A stretch of DNA of 64,000 bases from Pictodentalium vernedei (Eukaryota > Mollusca > Scaphopoda > Dentaliida > Dentaliidae), in contig CM062297.1 in the NCBI GenBank assembly GCA_031216915.1, positions 531,424,971 through 531,488,970 on the forward strand, read 5' to 3'. Numbering within the stretch: position 1 is the first letter of the stretch; each line of letters opens with the position of its first letter. Of the stretch, positions 38,338-49,513 are shown piece after piece. The notes under the pieces were generated by a model. The model did no database searches. It had not been told where the DNA came from and saw nothing but the letters and a program-made list of their open reading frames with translations. A program made the translations under genes and the position numbers.

Positions 38338-41263
38338 TGGCTCAAACCTCTATCGCGTACCGGTTGGCGGAAGGTTGTCGAGCTTTTCTCAAGAATGGGC
38401 GTCGATTACGGATGACCCTTGGGTGAGAGGAGTGACTTCGGAAGGTCTAAAGATATCCTTCAAACGAAAGCCTCCATTGACTCGAAGTCCAAAGTGGACT
38501 CAACTTCCGTCAAATCCGCAGAAAAGAGACGCTCTGTTATCAGAGGTGCAGTCTCTTTTAATGAAGAATGCGGTAGAGGTCGTAGAAAACCAGGAAACTC
38601 CGGGATTCTACAGCCATCTGTTTCTGGTTCCGAAACCAGACAGCTCGTTCCGTACAGTCATAGATTTGAGCTGGATAAACAAGCTGATCGTCGCTCCGAA
38701 ATTTTATATGGAGACGATTCGGTCGGTCAGAGCGAGTATTCGGGTGAACGATTATGCAACAAGCATAGATCTCAAAGATGCGTACTTTCACGTCATGGTA
38801 CATCCGACATTCCGAAAGTATCTACGCTTCGCAGTCCTAGGAGTGGTGTATCAATTCCGGGCGATGTGCTTCGGATTGAATCTAGCACCTTTGGCTTTCA
38901 CTCGGGTAATGAACTCGGTAATGATCTATTTCCGAGCTCATTCGTCTGCGGTAACGTCGGCCTACCTGGACGACATTCTTCAGAGGTACGGCAACGAGTT
39001 AACGCTTCAGAACGATGTTCAGAATCTACTTCTATTGCTCCGACGTCTCGGTTTTATAGTAAACGAGGAGAAGTCGGATCTGGTGCCGTCCAAGTCATTC
39101 ACTCATCTGGGAATGAGCTTCGAGACGCACAACAATCTCGTTCATCTGCCGTTAACCAGAGCGAAATTAGTCAGTTGTTACGCTCGCTATTGTCTGCACG
39201 CAGACAAAGTCACAGCGAGAGAATTTATGAGACTGATAGGTCTGTGCGGAGCCGCTGCGGATCTCATTCCGATGGGGCGGTTACGCACACGTCCTCTCCA
39301 AATTTTCTTGACTCAGAATTGGAGTGTGAAAATTCATTCGCTCGACGAAGACGTTCTCTTGTCAGATCAAGTGAAACAAGAGATTCAGACTTGGGCAAAC
39401 ATTCAGTGGTTAACTCAGGGAGTTCCGCTGCAGTTGCCGGATCCGAGTTTTACCATTATGACGGATGCCAGTCAAACAGGTTGGGGTGCATCATTAATCC
39501 CAACAGATTCGAGATGCCAGGGTCTTTGGGATCCGCAATTCCTGTGCAAGCACATAAACATCAAGGAAATGATGTCAATCTGGCTTGCGTTACGTCACTG
39601 GATGGACATTATTCACAGTGCTCATGTCCAAATCTTATCCGACAATACGACAGTAGTGGCGTATATACGGAATCAGGGAGGCACTCATTCAGTTCCGTTG
39701 TTCAATCTAACGGAAAGAATCCTTCTGTTTGCGCTAGAACATCACGTTCTTCTTTCGGTCCGCCACATACCGGGTCGTCTGAATGTGCTAGCAGACTCCC
39801 TTTCACGAAAGGGTCGCTTGTTGCCGTCGGAATGGACTCTCAACAAACAAGTATTCAATCAGATTTGCTACCAATGGGAACGGCCAATGATAGACTTATT
39901 TGCGACACATCTCAACAATCAGTTGCAGACGTATGTGTCTCCGTGTCCGGATCCAAGAGCATTTGCAGTAGACGCTCTGTCAATCCCTTGGGACGGAATG
40001 ATAGGGTATGCGTATCCTCCAGCGCCATTAATTCAACAAGTATTGCTAAAGATAAAACAATCTCAATGCAAGATTCTGTTGGTAGCATCTCTGTCGCCAC
40101 CTCAGGTGTCTGTTGTGGGACCTACCGCGAAAGCTTCCTCCACGGGAGGATCTTCTTTCACAGGGGAAATCGCGCCAACTCCATCACAACCCGCAAGGTC
40201 TCAACCTTCATGTTTTTCCGTTGTGCGGTCCTTCTTGCATGGCAAGCACTTTACAGGACGAGTAGTGGACGCGATTTCTAACTGTAGGAGGACCTCCTCT
40301 TCGCTAAACTATGCGGCTAAGTGGAAGGTTTTTCGTCGTTGGTGTAGGGATCATTCTGTAGATATATTCGATCCCTCTATACCAGACATTGCAAACTTTC
40401 TAGTATACTTGTTTGACGAAATCAAACTGCAGCCTGTTACTATTAAGGGTTATAGGTCTATGTTATCTGATACCTATGCACATCATGATAGTTTACAAAT
40501 TGGATCTAATGTCTCTTTATCTAAGTTGGTTAGAAACTTTTCGATAAATAGACCCAGAACTCTTAGATTAATTCCTAAATGGAATTTAGCTTGGGTTCTT
40601 CTTAAATTGAAGGAAAAGCCATTTGAACCTCTTGGGACAGTAGATTTCAAATTCTTATCTTATAAGACAGCTTTTCTCTTAGCTTTCTCTTCTGCTAGAA
40701 GAGTCAGTGAGCTTCATGCACTGTCGGTGGATGATTCTCACTATCGTAGTGTCGGGAACACTATCACCTTCACTACTAATGTGGGTTTTTTAGCTAAGAA
40801 TCAGGCTCCTAATAAATATCCGGAACCTATTGTTATTAAGGCTCTTCCGTCTTCAGACGGGCGTAGGCCTTTACTCTGTCCTGTTAGAGCGTTACGTATC
40901 TATAAACAGAGATCTCAGTTTATCAGAAAGGGACGGAAATGTTTCTTTCTGTCTTTGATGCCTGATAGAAAGGACATTTCGGTCCATTCTATTGCTAGAT
41001 GGATTCAATTAACTATCCGTACTGCTTATGAGAGTTTATCTTCTTCTCAGCAGTCTGTGCTTAAGATTTCCGCTCATGAAGTAAGAGCTCTTGCTACTTC
41101 TTGGGCTTATGCTAATAGTGTTGCTATTACAGATTTAATGAAGGCTGCTTATTGGTCTCAGCCATCCACATTCACGAATTTTTATCTCAGAAATATTGAG
41201 TCCATTTCTGGAGACCTGCATTGTTTAGGTCCGTTATCTGTTGCTCAGAATGTCGTCCACTAA
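38279..41263 (+). CDS. DIRS RT - RNase H - YR fusion ORF, copy 3
   Basis: The 994-residue ORF has the same domain order and residue numbering as 19276-22260: YLDD 229-232, MTDAS 394-398, LADSLSR 504-510, Arg808, His933, Arg936 and Tyr969 all present. It shares the 20-bp deletion that fuses the frames and the RT changes Ser123 and Thr126. A nearly identical amino-acid sequence in copy 1 reflects recent duplication. Frame integrity in both copies means the fusion has not yet decayed, but with broken gag it cannot be autonomous. Confidence 0.85.
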   Translation: MQVVEDVVSPTAGLAGPGGDGSNLYRVPVGGRLSSFSQEWASITDDPWVRGVTSEGLKISFKRKPPLTRSPKWTQLPSNPQKRDALLSEVQSLLMKNAVEVVENQETPGFYSHLFLVPKPDSSFRTVIDLSWINKLIVAPKFYMETIRSVRASIRVNDYATSIDLKDAYFHVMVHPTFRKYLRFAVLGVVYQFRAMCFGLNLAPLAFTRVMNSVMIYFRAHSSAVTSAYLDDILQRYGNELTLQNDVQNLLLLLRRLGFIVNEEKSDLVPSKSFTHLGMSFETHNNLVHLPLTRAKLVSCYARYCLHADKVTAREFMRLIGLCGAAADLIPMGRLRTRPLQIFLTQNWSVKIHSLDEDVLLSDQVKQEIQTWANIQWLTQGVPLQLPDPSFTIMTDASQTGWGASLIPTDSRCQGLWDPQFLCKHINIKEMMSIWLALRHWMDIIHSAHVQILSDNTTVVAYIRNQGGTHSVPLFNLTERILLFALEHHVLLSVRHIPGRLNVLADSLSRKGRLLPSEWTLNKQVFNQICYQWERPMIDLFATHLNNQLQTYVSPCPDPRAFAVDALSIPWDGMIGYAYPPAPLIQQVLLKIKQSQCKILLVASLSPPQVSVVGPTAKASSTGGSSFTGEIAPTPSQPARSQPSCFSVVRSFLHGKHFTGRVVDAISNCRRTSSSLNYAAKWKVFRRWCRDHSVDIFDPSIPDIANFLVYLFDEIKLQPVTIKGYRSMLSDTYAHHDSLQIGSNVSLSKLVRNFSINRPRTLRLIPKWNLAWVLLKLKEKPFEPLGTVDFKFLSYKTAFLLAFSSARRVSELHALSVDDSHYRSVGNTITFTTNVGFLAKNQAPNKYPEPIVIKALPSSDGRRPLLCPVRALRIYKQRSQFIRKGRKCFFLSLMPDRKDISVHSIARWIQLTIRTAYESLSSSQQSVLKISAHEVRALATSWAYANSVAITDLMKAAYWSQPSTFTNFYLRNIESISGDLHCLGPLSVAQNVVH

Positions 41264-41858
41264 ACAGTTGCAACTATAGTTATGCAGGCTTTCTGTTCCG
41301 GCAGTGACTCCGTCCGGCTGCCCTCTTCGCTCTGGGCTATTTGACCCAGGGGAAGGGGGGGGGGGGTGGGGATGTTCCCTTAGGTCACCTGCTTTATAGT
41401 GAAAAGCAAGGGAATGCCTCCTCCAAGTCAGTATTTCTGAGTCGTTTCCGGGATGGTTTTAAAGTGTAATATTAATGTTAAAATTCATTCATGTCTTATT
41501 TTTAAAGTGTAGCTCGATGTGAAGCATTTGTATATGTCAAGTGTCAAACGGGCTTTAATATACAATACTCGGACACTTTTAAATGACTATAAAGAGTCTC
41601 AGTTCTCTGGACTACTTTATTTATTGGCTTACTTTAAAAATAATTAGTATAAGGGATATACTGAATGTTAATAGAGAACATGAATGTTATTGTGCTCAAT
41701 TATTAAGGGTAGTGTATCTTTCTAATTTAATATTAAATAAGAAAGATACATGTAAAGCCTAATACTCCTTTTCTCCTTAAGGGGTTACCTCTTTACCATA
41801 TAGTTGAGCTTATTGGATTTTCCTCTATGTCCTAGGCCCTCCAGCCTGTTTACTATTC

Positions 41859-41947
41859 AGCTAAGTCTGGGTCATTGGTACAGTATAAAAATGTTAAAAA
41901 AATTTATAGTAATTTATATATTTTTTATACTTACCAATGACCCAGAC
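41859..41947. other. DIRS ICR, copy 3
   Basis: Junction GTT at 41893-41895 followed by seven A (six in copy 1). It matches the AAC end at 42252-42254. Confidence 0.9.
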
Positions 41948-42023
41948 GGGGATGGCCCTCCCTGGAGTTGGGAACTCTTGCCTCCCCGCTGAGTACATAG
42001 CGCTGACCAGGCACTGCCAGTAA

Positions 42024-42254
42024 GAATGATAATTGGCGCCAATTTCGGGACGTCCGTGTCACTGCGCATGCGCAGTGGGGGCGTAGTATGGAGGTCCTTT
42101 AGGACATGATTTCTTTTTGTTTTGGATGCAAATTTTGGGGATTGGGGGGCAAAATTTGTGTTTGGACCTGGTTTTGTTAGAGTTAGCACCAGCTAGCTAA
42201 GTCTGGGTCATTGGTAAGTATAAAAAATATATAAATTACTATAAATTTTTTAAC
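42024..42254. repeat. DIRS right ITR, copy 3
   Basis: Inverted counterpart of 35140-35344 with terminal extension. The palindrome GCGCATGCGC at 42064-42073 is perfect here, while copy 1 has one change. Confidence 0.9.
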
Positions 42255-43029
42255 ATTCATAAATTCCCGTCAGATAGTTCTTTCGACCAAGCTGACCCGT
42301 TCATTAATTCAGATTTCTACCTCGGACACAACGCTCGCGGAAATTCAATTATACTTAGTCAGATCCGACTTTAACTTGCATAACTCTAATATTCCTAAAC
42401 ATACTAATACATACACTAGCATATAACTCGCACCACCCTTCACGAATCACGCGCACAATAAAAGATCCCCACCAATGATAACAAACCCTCTTGTGCACCG
42501 AATCGCAAAAATGAACCGGTCAGCGGGCTCAAGAACAATCTAGACGGGTATAAAAAGAGAGGCAACCACACTTGTATTTGAACTGAATTATAACCGATCT
42601 TGTCTGAAATTATCGTCACAGGCGCTTTCCGGAAATCAACCCCATGACGATCCCTACGAATGAACACACAAAACTCAATTTCCCGGATCCATATCTCAAG
42701 CGGCAGTTCCCCAACATCAGGGAAATGACGCAATTATAAAAAGAATTATTGCAATACAAGCCAATACAGCTCATATGACGGTTCAATGCTCATGCAGCCA
42801 AATATGTACAAAATATGAATTTTTGGTACCACCATAGATACCCATCAAAGGCAGTTCCAAGTCGAAGGTTGGATTATAAGCGCAAAATCCAAACTCAAAT
42901 CTATACAACAACTATCGTGCTTAACACAAAATTTACACACCAAGCCCACGCGAACTGCCAATCTAACGTCAAATGTCAAGTGGGTTGCCAGAAAAAAAAA
43001 TTAAAGTAAGAAAAAAAAAAAAAAAAAAA
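42255..43029 (-). other. Gypsy internal DNA, unit 2 (duplicate of 23254-24028)
   Basis: Nearly identical to the unit 1 segment. The DIRS-gypsy junction is attcataaattcccgtca in both. No gene called. Confidence 0.6.
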
Positions 43030-43902
43030 TTAATAAAATACAAATTCTTGAGAACCTTGTCGGCGTGGTCGCCGGAGGGTGCGACCACGCCTACTAGTCG
43101 GACCTTCATCGAGGAACGTCTCCTCCTCCCCAGGACTCTCCACCGAGGACCTGTCTATATTATTTTCGTTCGAACTATCAGGTATGGGACACATGGGGGC
43201 ACCCAAATCCGAATTAACCACCTCTGACTTACGTGTGTAACATTTCTTCAAACGGTTGAAATGTACAACTTGTGGTTTACCTCCCCCGACACGAACCACA
43301 AGGTAATTTGCGTCCGAGAGTTTGCTTTTTCTGATATAGGGACCGACCCAAAATTTAGCAAATTTTGAGGTTTGGCCTTTATTCACTCTAGGTAAATAAA
43401 GCCAAACCTTATCCCCAACAGTCAAAGGTTTGCCGAAAACTCGTTTGTCGTAAATTTTCTTTCTTCTTCTAATCTCAGAATTACATTTCGCCGAAACTAA
43501 CTGGAAAATTTGGGCTAGACGACCCTCTAAATCACTGACATACTGTGAGGGAGCACAATCCCTATCAGGAGTCTTACCAGCAATTAACTCTGTAGGTAAA
43601 GTAATTTCTCTACCAAACATGACACTAAAGGGAGTGAACCCCATAGTTTCATGTTTGGCGCTCCTATAGGCCATCATGGCAAATGGAAGATAATATTCCC
43701 AGTTGCTGTGATTGTCTTCTACAAAGCAGGCTAACATAGCCGCTAAGGTTCTGTTAAACCTCTCAACTTGGCCGTCACTTTGAGGCATATAAGGAGAGGT
43801 ACGAGTCTTCTTAATCTCAAAATAGTGACAAACTTCTTGAAATAGATCTGACTCCGGGGTATACATATTGTCTTCCAACTCTTGACTAATTCCACTAGCC
43901 AT
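43030..43902 (-). pseudogene. Gypsy leader-integrase fusion remnant (unit 2)
   Basis: Same fusion as in unit 1: MASGISQELED leader, ESDLFQEVCHYF, MPQSDGQVERFNRTL with the final catalytic Glu, then the GPY/F module (KFWVGPYIRKSKL). It differs from unit 1 at two residues just before the joint (DNMYTPES against DYMYIPES). The shared breakpoint shows that the deletion existed before the tandem duplication. RT and protease are absent, so activity would depend on another element. Confidence 0.8.
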
Positions 43903-44051
43903 TTTTTTTTTATAAGGATTATGTCTCAACAAATATATCAATTCACCACAACGACTTCAATTACAGCCCTATAACAACCCTGTCCTCAAACACCAAAGAA
44001 CCGAACTAAAATAATAAATTCTTTTATCAAAAGTGTCAATTTATAATTAAT

Positions 44052-44067
44052 CCTGTCGGCGACGCCA
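44052..44067 (-). other. Primer binding site of gypsy unit 2
   Basis: Same TGGCGTCGCCGACAGG on the minus strand, six bases inside LTR3. Confidence 0.65.
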
Positions 44068-44073
44068 AAAATC

Positions 44074-45057
44074 TGTAACGACACTGATCTAACCCCGCCT
44101 AGACCCTTCCTCTGCGCCGACGCTCTCGGCCCAAACTCACTTACAAGAAGTGAGTTCCAGCAGACAGCCTCGCACAGAAGTCAAGCAAGATCTAGCCGTA
44201 CACAAATTTGTTGTCTGGGGTTTCTGCAGGTTCGTTCCTAAATAGGGATTAGTTTCCTTTCTCGGTCACCTAGGACTGTCACAAACGTTTAACGCTGCCT
44301 TGGCACCCCTCTTGCGCCATTGCTCTCGGCTCGAACCCACTTATAAGAAATGAGTTCTAGCCGACAGCCCCGTCGCAAAAGCCAACCAAGGGTAATCATA
44401 CACATAGGTGAATTTAAAGGGCATGTTTCAAATCCACTATTGAACCGCGTTTAATGATAAAAAAAATAATATCCGGTCAAGGGCTCATTGAAAGGGCTAT
44501 AAGCTGGAAAAATGGCGAAAGATTTAAATATATATATTAATTTAACGTTTAATACAATTCCCCCTATTACTATTTCAACTTCAGAGGAAGTCACATGGAA
44601 TTTTGGATTTTCATTTTTCATATTTCAATTGGCATGTACAACTACATCTCCACTCTATAGGTGGAAACAAATTTATTCTACCGTCTATTAGGTATTCACT
44701 TTTCAGGCCATAACCACTGTTTCGATCACCAAGTCCCACTTCCCCGGCAAAAGAGTTACATACCAAACATCGATGATTTTTTTATAAATATTACGGCTGC
44801 TACCACCCTTGGCGAAAGAAGGGGAGCGCTCAGGCTGCTACCACCCTTGGCTAAAGAAGGGGAGCGCTACACAGGTCAAAACCAAAAGTTCCAACACCCG
44901 AAACTCTCTACCGGCGGAAGGGTTACGCCAACAATCGTATAAAACTACAAATTTTCATATCAAGAGCTGTTCAATCTGAATCTCTCGCGCTCACAAATTT
45001 TGTCTACACATCAAACATTTAGGCCGTTACACCAAACAGCCTGCCCGTCGTATCTCA
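44074..45057 (-). repeat. LTR3 of gypsy array
   Basis: 984 bp with the same TGTAACG...ATCTCA ends. It is more diverged from LTR1 and LTR2 than they are from each other: an 18-19 bp loss where LTR1/2 read aaaacaaacaacaacaa, plus scattered substitutions. It is therefore probably the original partner LTR. Gypsy internal sequence continues for 37 bp beyond it. Confidence 0.85.
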
Positions 45058-45094
45058 CCTTCTTCCCCCTTAAATAAAAATACGCATTTCAAAG
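45058..45094 (-). other. Start of a third gypsy internal region, broken
   Basis: The polypurine tract and aaataaaaatacgcatttca follow LTR3 just as they follow LTR1 and LTR2, so LTR3 was not the outer end of the array. The match stops at 45094. Confidence 0.75.
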
Positions 45095-45807
45095 TTTGAC
45101 TCCATATAATGCCTAGATGATGACATCCCCTTTTGGTCGTGATTGGTCAACTGTGAAGGCTTCAGGGGCCTGAAGCCCAAAAACCTTGAGCACAATCTAC
45201 AGGTCATATTTATGAAGGGATTTCATTGTAACTTTGTAGGATCACTCCAGATGATGAGAATGTCCCCCTTTGGTTGCGATCATTCAACCATGATGGCTGC
45301 CAAAGCCCAAAAACCTTTAGCACAGTCTACAAGTCATATTTATTAAGGGATTTCATTGTAACTTGGTAGGTTGACTTCATATAATGTCTAGATGAGAACG
45401 TCCCCTTTGGATGCAATTGGGAAACTGACGGCTACGGGGGCCCGAAGCCCGAAAACCTTTAGCACAGTCTACAGGCCATATTTATGAAGGGATTTTAATG
45501 TAACTTGATAGGATGACTCGTTTTGGAATAATTTCACTGTAACTTGGTAACTTTTGTTGATATACGTTAACTGTGAGGGCCACATACATTAACTGTGAGG
45601 TCATATTAACCCACCCTTCAATTCTTTAGTACAGTGTACACCTCATATTATTTTTATCATAAACATAGCATACAGGGAACAGAAATGAACATATTCCCAA
45701 TTATCACAATTCTTGTCTTATTTCATAATCCTTTCATAAACATTGAACATTATCCTTTTCATCAAACACAACACACAAGTTAAGCTACAGTGTCATTGAC
45801 CCTTTCA
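45095..45807. mobile_element. HINE/pearl-like element C inside the third gypsy remnant
   Basis: Three diverged tandem units (cacaatctac/cacagtctac at 45191, 45321, 45473, so 130-152 bp) are followed by a right arm ending caagttaagctacagtgtca, the same terminus as the element at 6421-8402. No left arm or microsatellite is seen. Gypsy sequence resumes at 45808, but 467 bp of it are missing, so the insertion came with a deletion or was formed by recombination. Confidence 0.55.
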
Positions 45808-46022
45808 TTCTATCTCTCACTAATGTGTGCGAAAACTTAAGGCCACCACAAAGTGATTTAACACCTTCAATATCGAAGCCACCAATTCGCCTTCATACAC
45901 CAGATTCATGCACACACACCTACACATATATATATATTTATATATATACATATTTATAGGCTTGTGTGCACATATCCTATGTATGGTAATTTCTTATATA
46001 TATTTTCCTTTTTTTTCCTTAC
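45808..46022 (-). other. Third gypsy internal remnant, continued
   Basis: Matches 14702-14917 (ttctatctctcactaatgtg ... tttttttccttaca), including the TA-rich microsatellite, then stops. Confidence 0.8.
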
Positions 46023-46159
46023 ATAATTACTGTTATCAAAAACATTGGCTTTGTGTTAAAACACTATGCTAATTAAGTGCAGGAGAAAAATGTTCTCTTT
46101 CTGAATCAAATGATCACATGTGTGGTTGCTACCCTCAATACACATTTGTCTTTTGTCTA
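46023..46159. other. Spacer, no gene seen
   Basis: Short AT-rich spacer between the gypsy remnant and the next tandem-core element. Confidence 0.4.
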
Positions 46160-46689
46160 GACATATTTTTATACGCCCATCATTTTTTGACGGACGTATC
46201 ATGTTATGGCATTGTCCATCTGTATGTCTGTCTGTCCGTAAACAATTTTTGTGTCGCCTACTCCTCCAAAGGTTTACATGCTATATAGTTCAGACTTTAC
46301 AAACATGTTGATCAGTAATTGCTGTTGTGCTTGTGACAAGAGCAGGTAAGTCTGTTATGTATTTCCTGAGTTATGACCCCTTCAAGTTTAGTATTTAAAA
46401 CATCACAGTATTGTGTCGCCTACTCCTTCAACATTTTACATGCTATATTGTTCAAACTTTGCACACATGGTGATCACCAATTGCCATTGTGCATATGACA
46501 AGAGTAGGTAACTCCATTTTGTATTTCCAGAGTTATGCCCCTTTTAGTACTTAAAATATTACAGTATTGTGTTGCCTACTCCATCAACATTATACATGCT
46601 ATATTGTTCAAACTTTGCACATATGTTGATCACCAGTTGTCGTTGTGCATGTGACAAGAGCAGGTAACTGCAGTGGCATAACTGAATTT
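46160..46689. mobile_element. Tandem-core (pearl/HINE-like) element D
   Basis: A left arm with gacggacgtatcatgttatg and a short GTCT/GTCC microsatellite is followed by three units of ~160 bp. Their marker gtgtcgcctactcc (or variant) is at 46251, 46413 and 46569. Units share catgctatattgttcaaact and gtgacaagagcaggtaa. It is a distinct sequence family from the cores at 3431 and 6536 but has the same architecture. Confidence 0.6.
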
Positions 46690-46895
46690 ATTATCTCTTG
46701 GGACTGCAGTCTCTTTGGGAATTCAGGGCTGTTTATATTGCGGCTCTTCATTCCCTACCTTGCGCGGCGATAACTGTAAGCCTCCATTAGGTGAGCCTTC
46801 AGGGTCGCAACTTACACCGATATATCTGTCTTCACGTAGATGAAGCCTTATAAGCTATGGCTAGCATTGTAAGTCTCCCTAGAGAGCTTCTTGGG

Positions 46896-47501
46896 CCTCA
46901 GTTATCAGCTTTTAATGGTCTTCACGTACAGGAAGACCTTTAGCTGCTTCTTCTAGGCTGAGTTAGTTGTCCTATCGGATACCGTTTGTTAGAGGATGTT
47001 ATTCTCTTCAAACCGGTATGATTTGGTGTGAGTTATTATGTAAATACGGTGTATTTGTTAATCACGTCCTTCTCCACCCTTAGTGGCATTATGGAGTCGG
47101 TCAGACGTGAGGGAGCCTTGCGGTTTCTATACTGTTTGATGACTAACACAAGAACAATTCGAGTAATGTGGGTGAGGGGGGTTCGATATGAATTCGGGCC
47201 TCAGTTATTAGCTTTTAATGGTCTTCACGTACAGGAAGACCTTTAGCTGCTTCATCTAGGCTGAGTTAGTTGTCCTATCAGATACCGTTTGTTAGAGGAG
47301 GTTATTCTCTTGAAACCGGTATGATTTGGTGTAAGTTATTATGTAAATACGGTGTATTTGTTCATCACATCCTTCTCCACCCTTAGTGGCATTATGGAGT
47401 CGGTCAGACGTGAGGGAGCCTTGCGGTTTCTATACTGTTTGATGACTAACACAAGAACAATTCCAGTAATGCAGGTGAGGGGGGTTCGATATGAATTCGA
47501 A
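46896..47501. repeat. Two tandem 303-bp units in DIRS copy 5
   Basis: Units start with cctcagttat at 46896 and 47199 and are nearly identical (gcttttaatggtcttcacgt and ggagtcggtcagacgtgagg in both). High identity inside an otherwise decayed element implies a late duplication. Confidence 0.85.
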
Positions 47502-47502
47502 T

Positions 47503-47515
47503 CCCCCCCCCCCCC
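47503..47515. repeat. C13 run in DIRS copy 5
   Basis: Located after gttcgatatgaattcgaat, equivalent in context to the C22 run of copy 0 at 1946. Confidence 0.85.
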
Positions 47516-48321
47516 TCTCTCCGACTTCTCGATTGGCAGCTGGGTCATGTTCTATGGCGACCTCATGGACACATCCACTTTTTAGTTGGTTGGTTTCCTG
47601 TGGTGGTTCGTCAATATGTTATATACGAGCATATGATTCATCAATAAATTGCTAGCCTTTGGATACCTGTAAGGCTGTCTAGTCAGTTAACTGGTATTCA
47701 GATGATTACATGCGGGATTCAATGCTCACACGCATAATAAATGAATTATTAGGCAGACGCATTATTGTATGTTATGGACCTTAGAAACGATGAATTATTT
47801 TGGGGGTGGTCCATGACGAGTCTAAAATCATAGCTTGATCCATTTCTAAATCCAGGTTTCTATTAATTTTGGTACCCAATCGAATACAACTTGTCTTTAT
47901 ACTCTCGTATATTCGCACGTTTCTGGGAGCATAGATATCGGTTAGAACACGTCTGGGAGTGTTATTTATTGGAATTTATTGTACACCTGAATGTGGTCGC
48001 CTGTGGGTTACCTCTGAAGTGTGTTTACTCTCCAGAGATCGTCCATTGTAATTCTATTGGACATGTGTATGTTATATATTATATCACCACTTTTCGACCT
48101 ATCTTCGTATGCAGACTCCGGTATATGTTACAAGCAGGCAATATTAATTACCGGGATCACTGCGATAGCCTTAGCTTCTGAAGTGGCGTTAAGCACCAAT
48201 TTATTAATAATATTTAATACCTGGGTGCCTGTTCAACGAATATATATGTTATTTGGTACCGCTTTTACTGATTCCAGAGCGCTCCCCTCTTTGTTTTTGA
48301 AGTAGATTCCTTCAAAAATGT

Positions 48322-48334
48322 GGGGGGGTGGGGG
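48322..48334. repeat. G-rich run in DIRS copy 5
   Basis: ggggggg-t-ggggg lies about 400 bp before the ICR, the equivalent of the G-run in the other copies. Confidence 0.8.
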
Positions 48335-48739
48335 TATTTTTTACCTCTCCTCCGGCTTGATAAGTGTGTAACTATGAGGGAAGCTGTTTTGTTTGTAGAT
48401 TATATCCTGGATACAGCTAGTGTATTATTGTATATGTCGTATGTTTGTGGGGGATAACCTCTCATTCTCATATACGCCATCCTAATTTTTGGGGCTTAGT
48501 CCGGACTAGCCTTAAAAATTGGGAACTTGTTACATCCAATCAGCATAGTCTTCTTGCTAAGAATACAGAATTACTTGAATTTAGCTCCTTATTTATGATA
48601 TGTCTTCTTTATTACTGTACAGAGAGACATACATGTAATTCCTTTTAAATATAATTTCCTTTCATCTTGGATTACAGGCTTGGGAACTATGTTGGTCTAC
48701 TAATTCTGACGTCCTAGGGCCTCGACCTTTTTACGTTTC

Positions 48740-48825
48740 AGCTAGTCCGGGCCATTGGTTTATAGTATAAAAATGATAAATTTAAAGTAATTTGTATATT
48801 TTTTATACTTACCAAGGGCCCAGAC
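48740..48825. other. DIRS ICR, copy 5
   Basis: Inverted left end (…agtataaaaat) joined to gataaatttaaag…, the inverse of this copy's own end ...aaatttatc at 49121. The junction trinucleotide is GAT, matching the terminal ATC. Confidence 0.85.
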
Positions 48826-48829
48826 GGGT

Positions 48830-49121
48830 ATGGCCCTCACATGAGTGGGCACTCATACCTCCCCACTGAGTTATTATGTAGTACTCTCTTCTACAAAGAA
48901 TGATGTTGGTGCCAATTCCGGTCACTTCCGGACAGCTGCGCATGCGCAGAGATTAAAAGTATGGAGGGCCAGATAGGACTTTTAATTTTCGGTTTTGCAA
49001 GCAAATTTTGGGGATTGGGGGGTTCAAAATTTGTGTTTGGCCCTTGATAACTTTGAGTTTGCACCAGCTAGTCTGGGCCATTGGTTAGTATAAAAAATAT
49101 ACAAATTACTTTAAATTTATC
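48830..49121. repeat. DIRS right ITR, copy 5
   Basis: Contains gcaaattttggggattgggg, the palindrome ctgcgcatgcgcag and gtctgggccattggttagta. Confidence 0.85.
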
Positions 49122-49513
49122 ATTTTTACTTGTATTGAGGGAAATACATTCGTGATGTAAGATAAGATAAATTATTCTGAAAAAATCCATACGAACAAAC
49201 AAAATATCATTCCCTTCTAACTGAATATAGAGCAATTCAAAGGAATATTAACAGTCTAGTTGATCACACACCACTGGATATCTCTTAATTAAATATCCCT
49301 GTTAATCGGATGTAAATTCTAAACACCAAACCATTTACCATACCTTCAAAACAAATTTGACCTGTTGATTGAATATTAATTATAGAGTCAACACCTGTTA
49401 ACTGCATAAAAATCTTGTAATATGTGGAAGAATTTCTCTGACCATCACTGAATTCACCACATTTATGTACACTTTTTGCATCAATACATCCAGTATAGCC
49501 ATTTAATCTATTA

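Larger units (their letters stand above)
35140..42254 (+). mobile_element. DIRS element copy 3, full length, one gag frameshift
   Basis: At 7115 bp it is the duplicate of copy 1, at the same site in gypsy unit 2. Both share the 20-bp deletion between RT-RH and YR and the gag frameshift near 37300. Copy 3 lacks the extra one-base loss that copy 1 has near 18061. Small differences (G-run length, a few substitutions, one extra A in the ICR) have accumulated since the duplication. Confidence 0.9.
25073..45057 (-). mobile_element. Ty3/gypsy unit 2 with nested DIRS copies 2 and 3
   Basis: The architecture is that of unit 1, extended by about 7.12 kb, the length of DIRS copy 2. DIRS copy 3 occupies the same site as copy 1 in unit 1, so it was duplicated along with the unit. 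DIRS copy 2 is absent from unit 1 (empty site at 16069-16082) and was therefore inserted after the duplication. LTR3 closes the unit. Confidence 0.8.
46690..49121 (+). mobile_element. DIRS element copy 5, decayed, 5' truncated
   Basis: Identified by its ICR (48740-48825) and right ITR (48830-49121, ending ...aaatttatc). It also shares 3' sequences with copy 0: the block gaagtggcgttaagcacca, the C-run context, and a G-run. No gag or RT remains, and I could not align any recombinase remnant with confidence. The boundary at 46690 with element D is approximate. Confidence 0.75.

Noticed and set aside
27941..42254. Tandem DIRS elements made by element-to-element integration
   Set aside because: The 74 bp between copies 2 and 3 are gypsy sequence, and unit 1 holds the empty site, so these are separate insertions.
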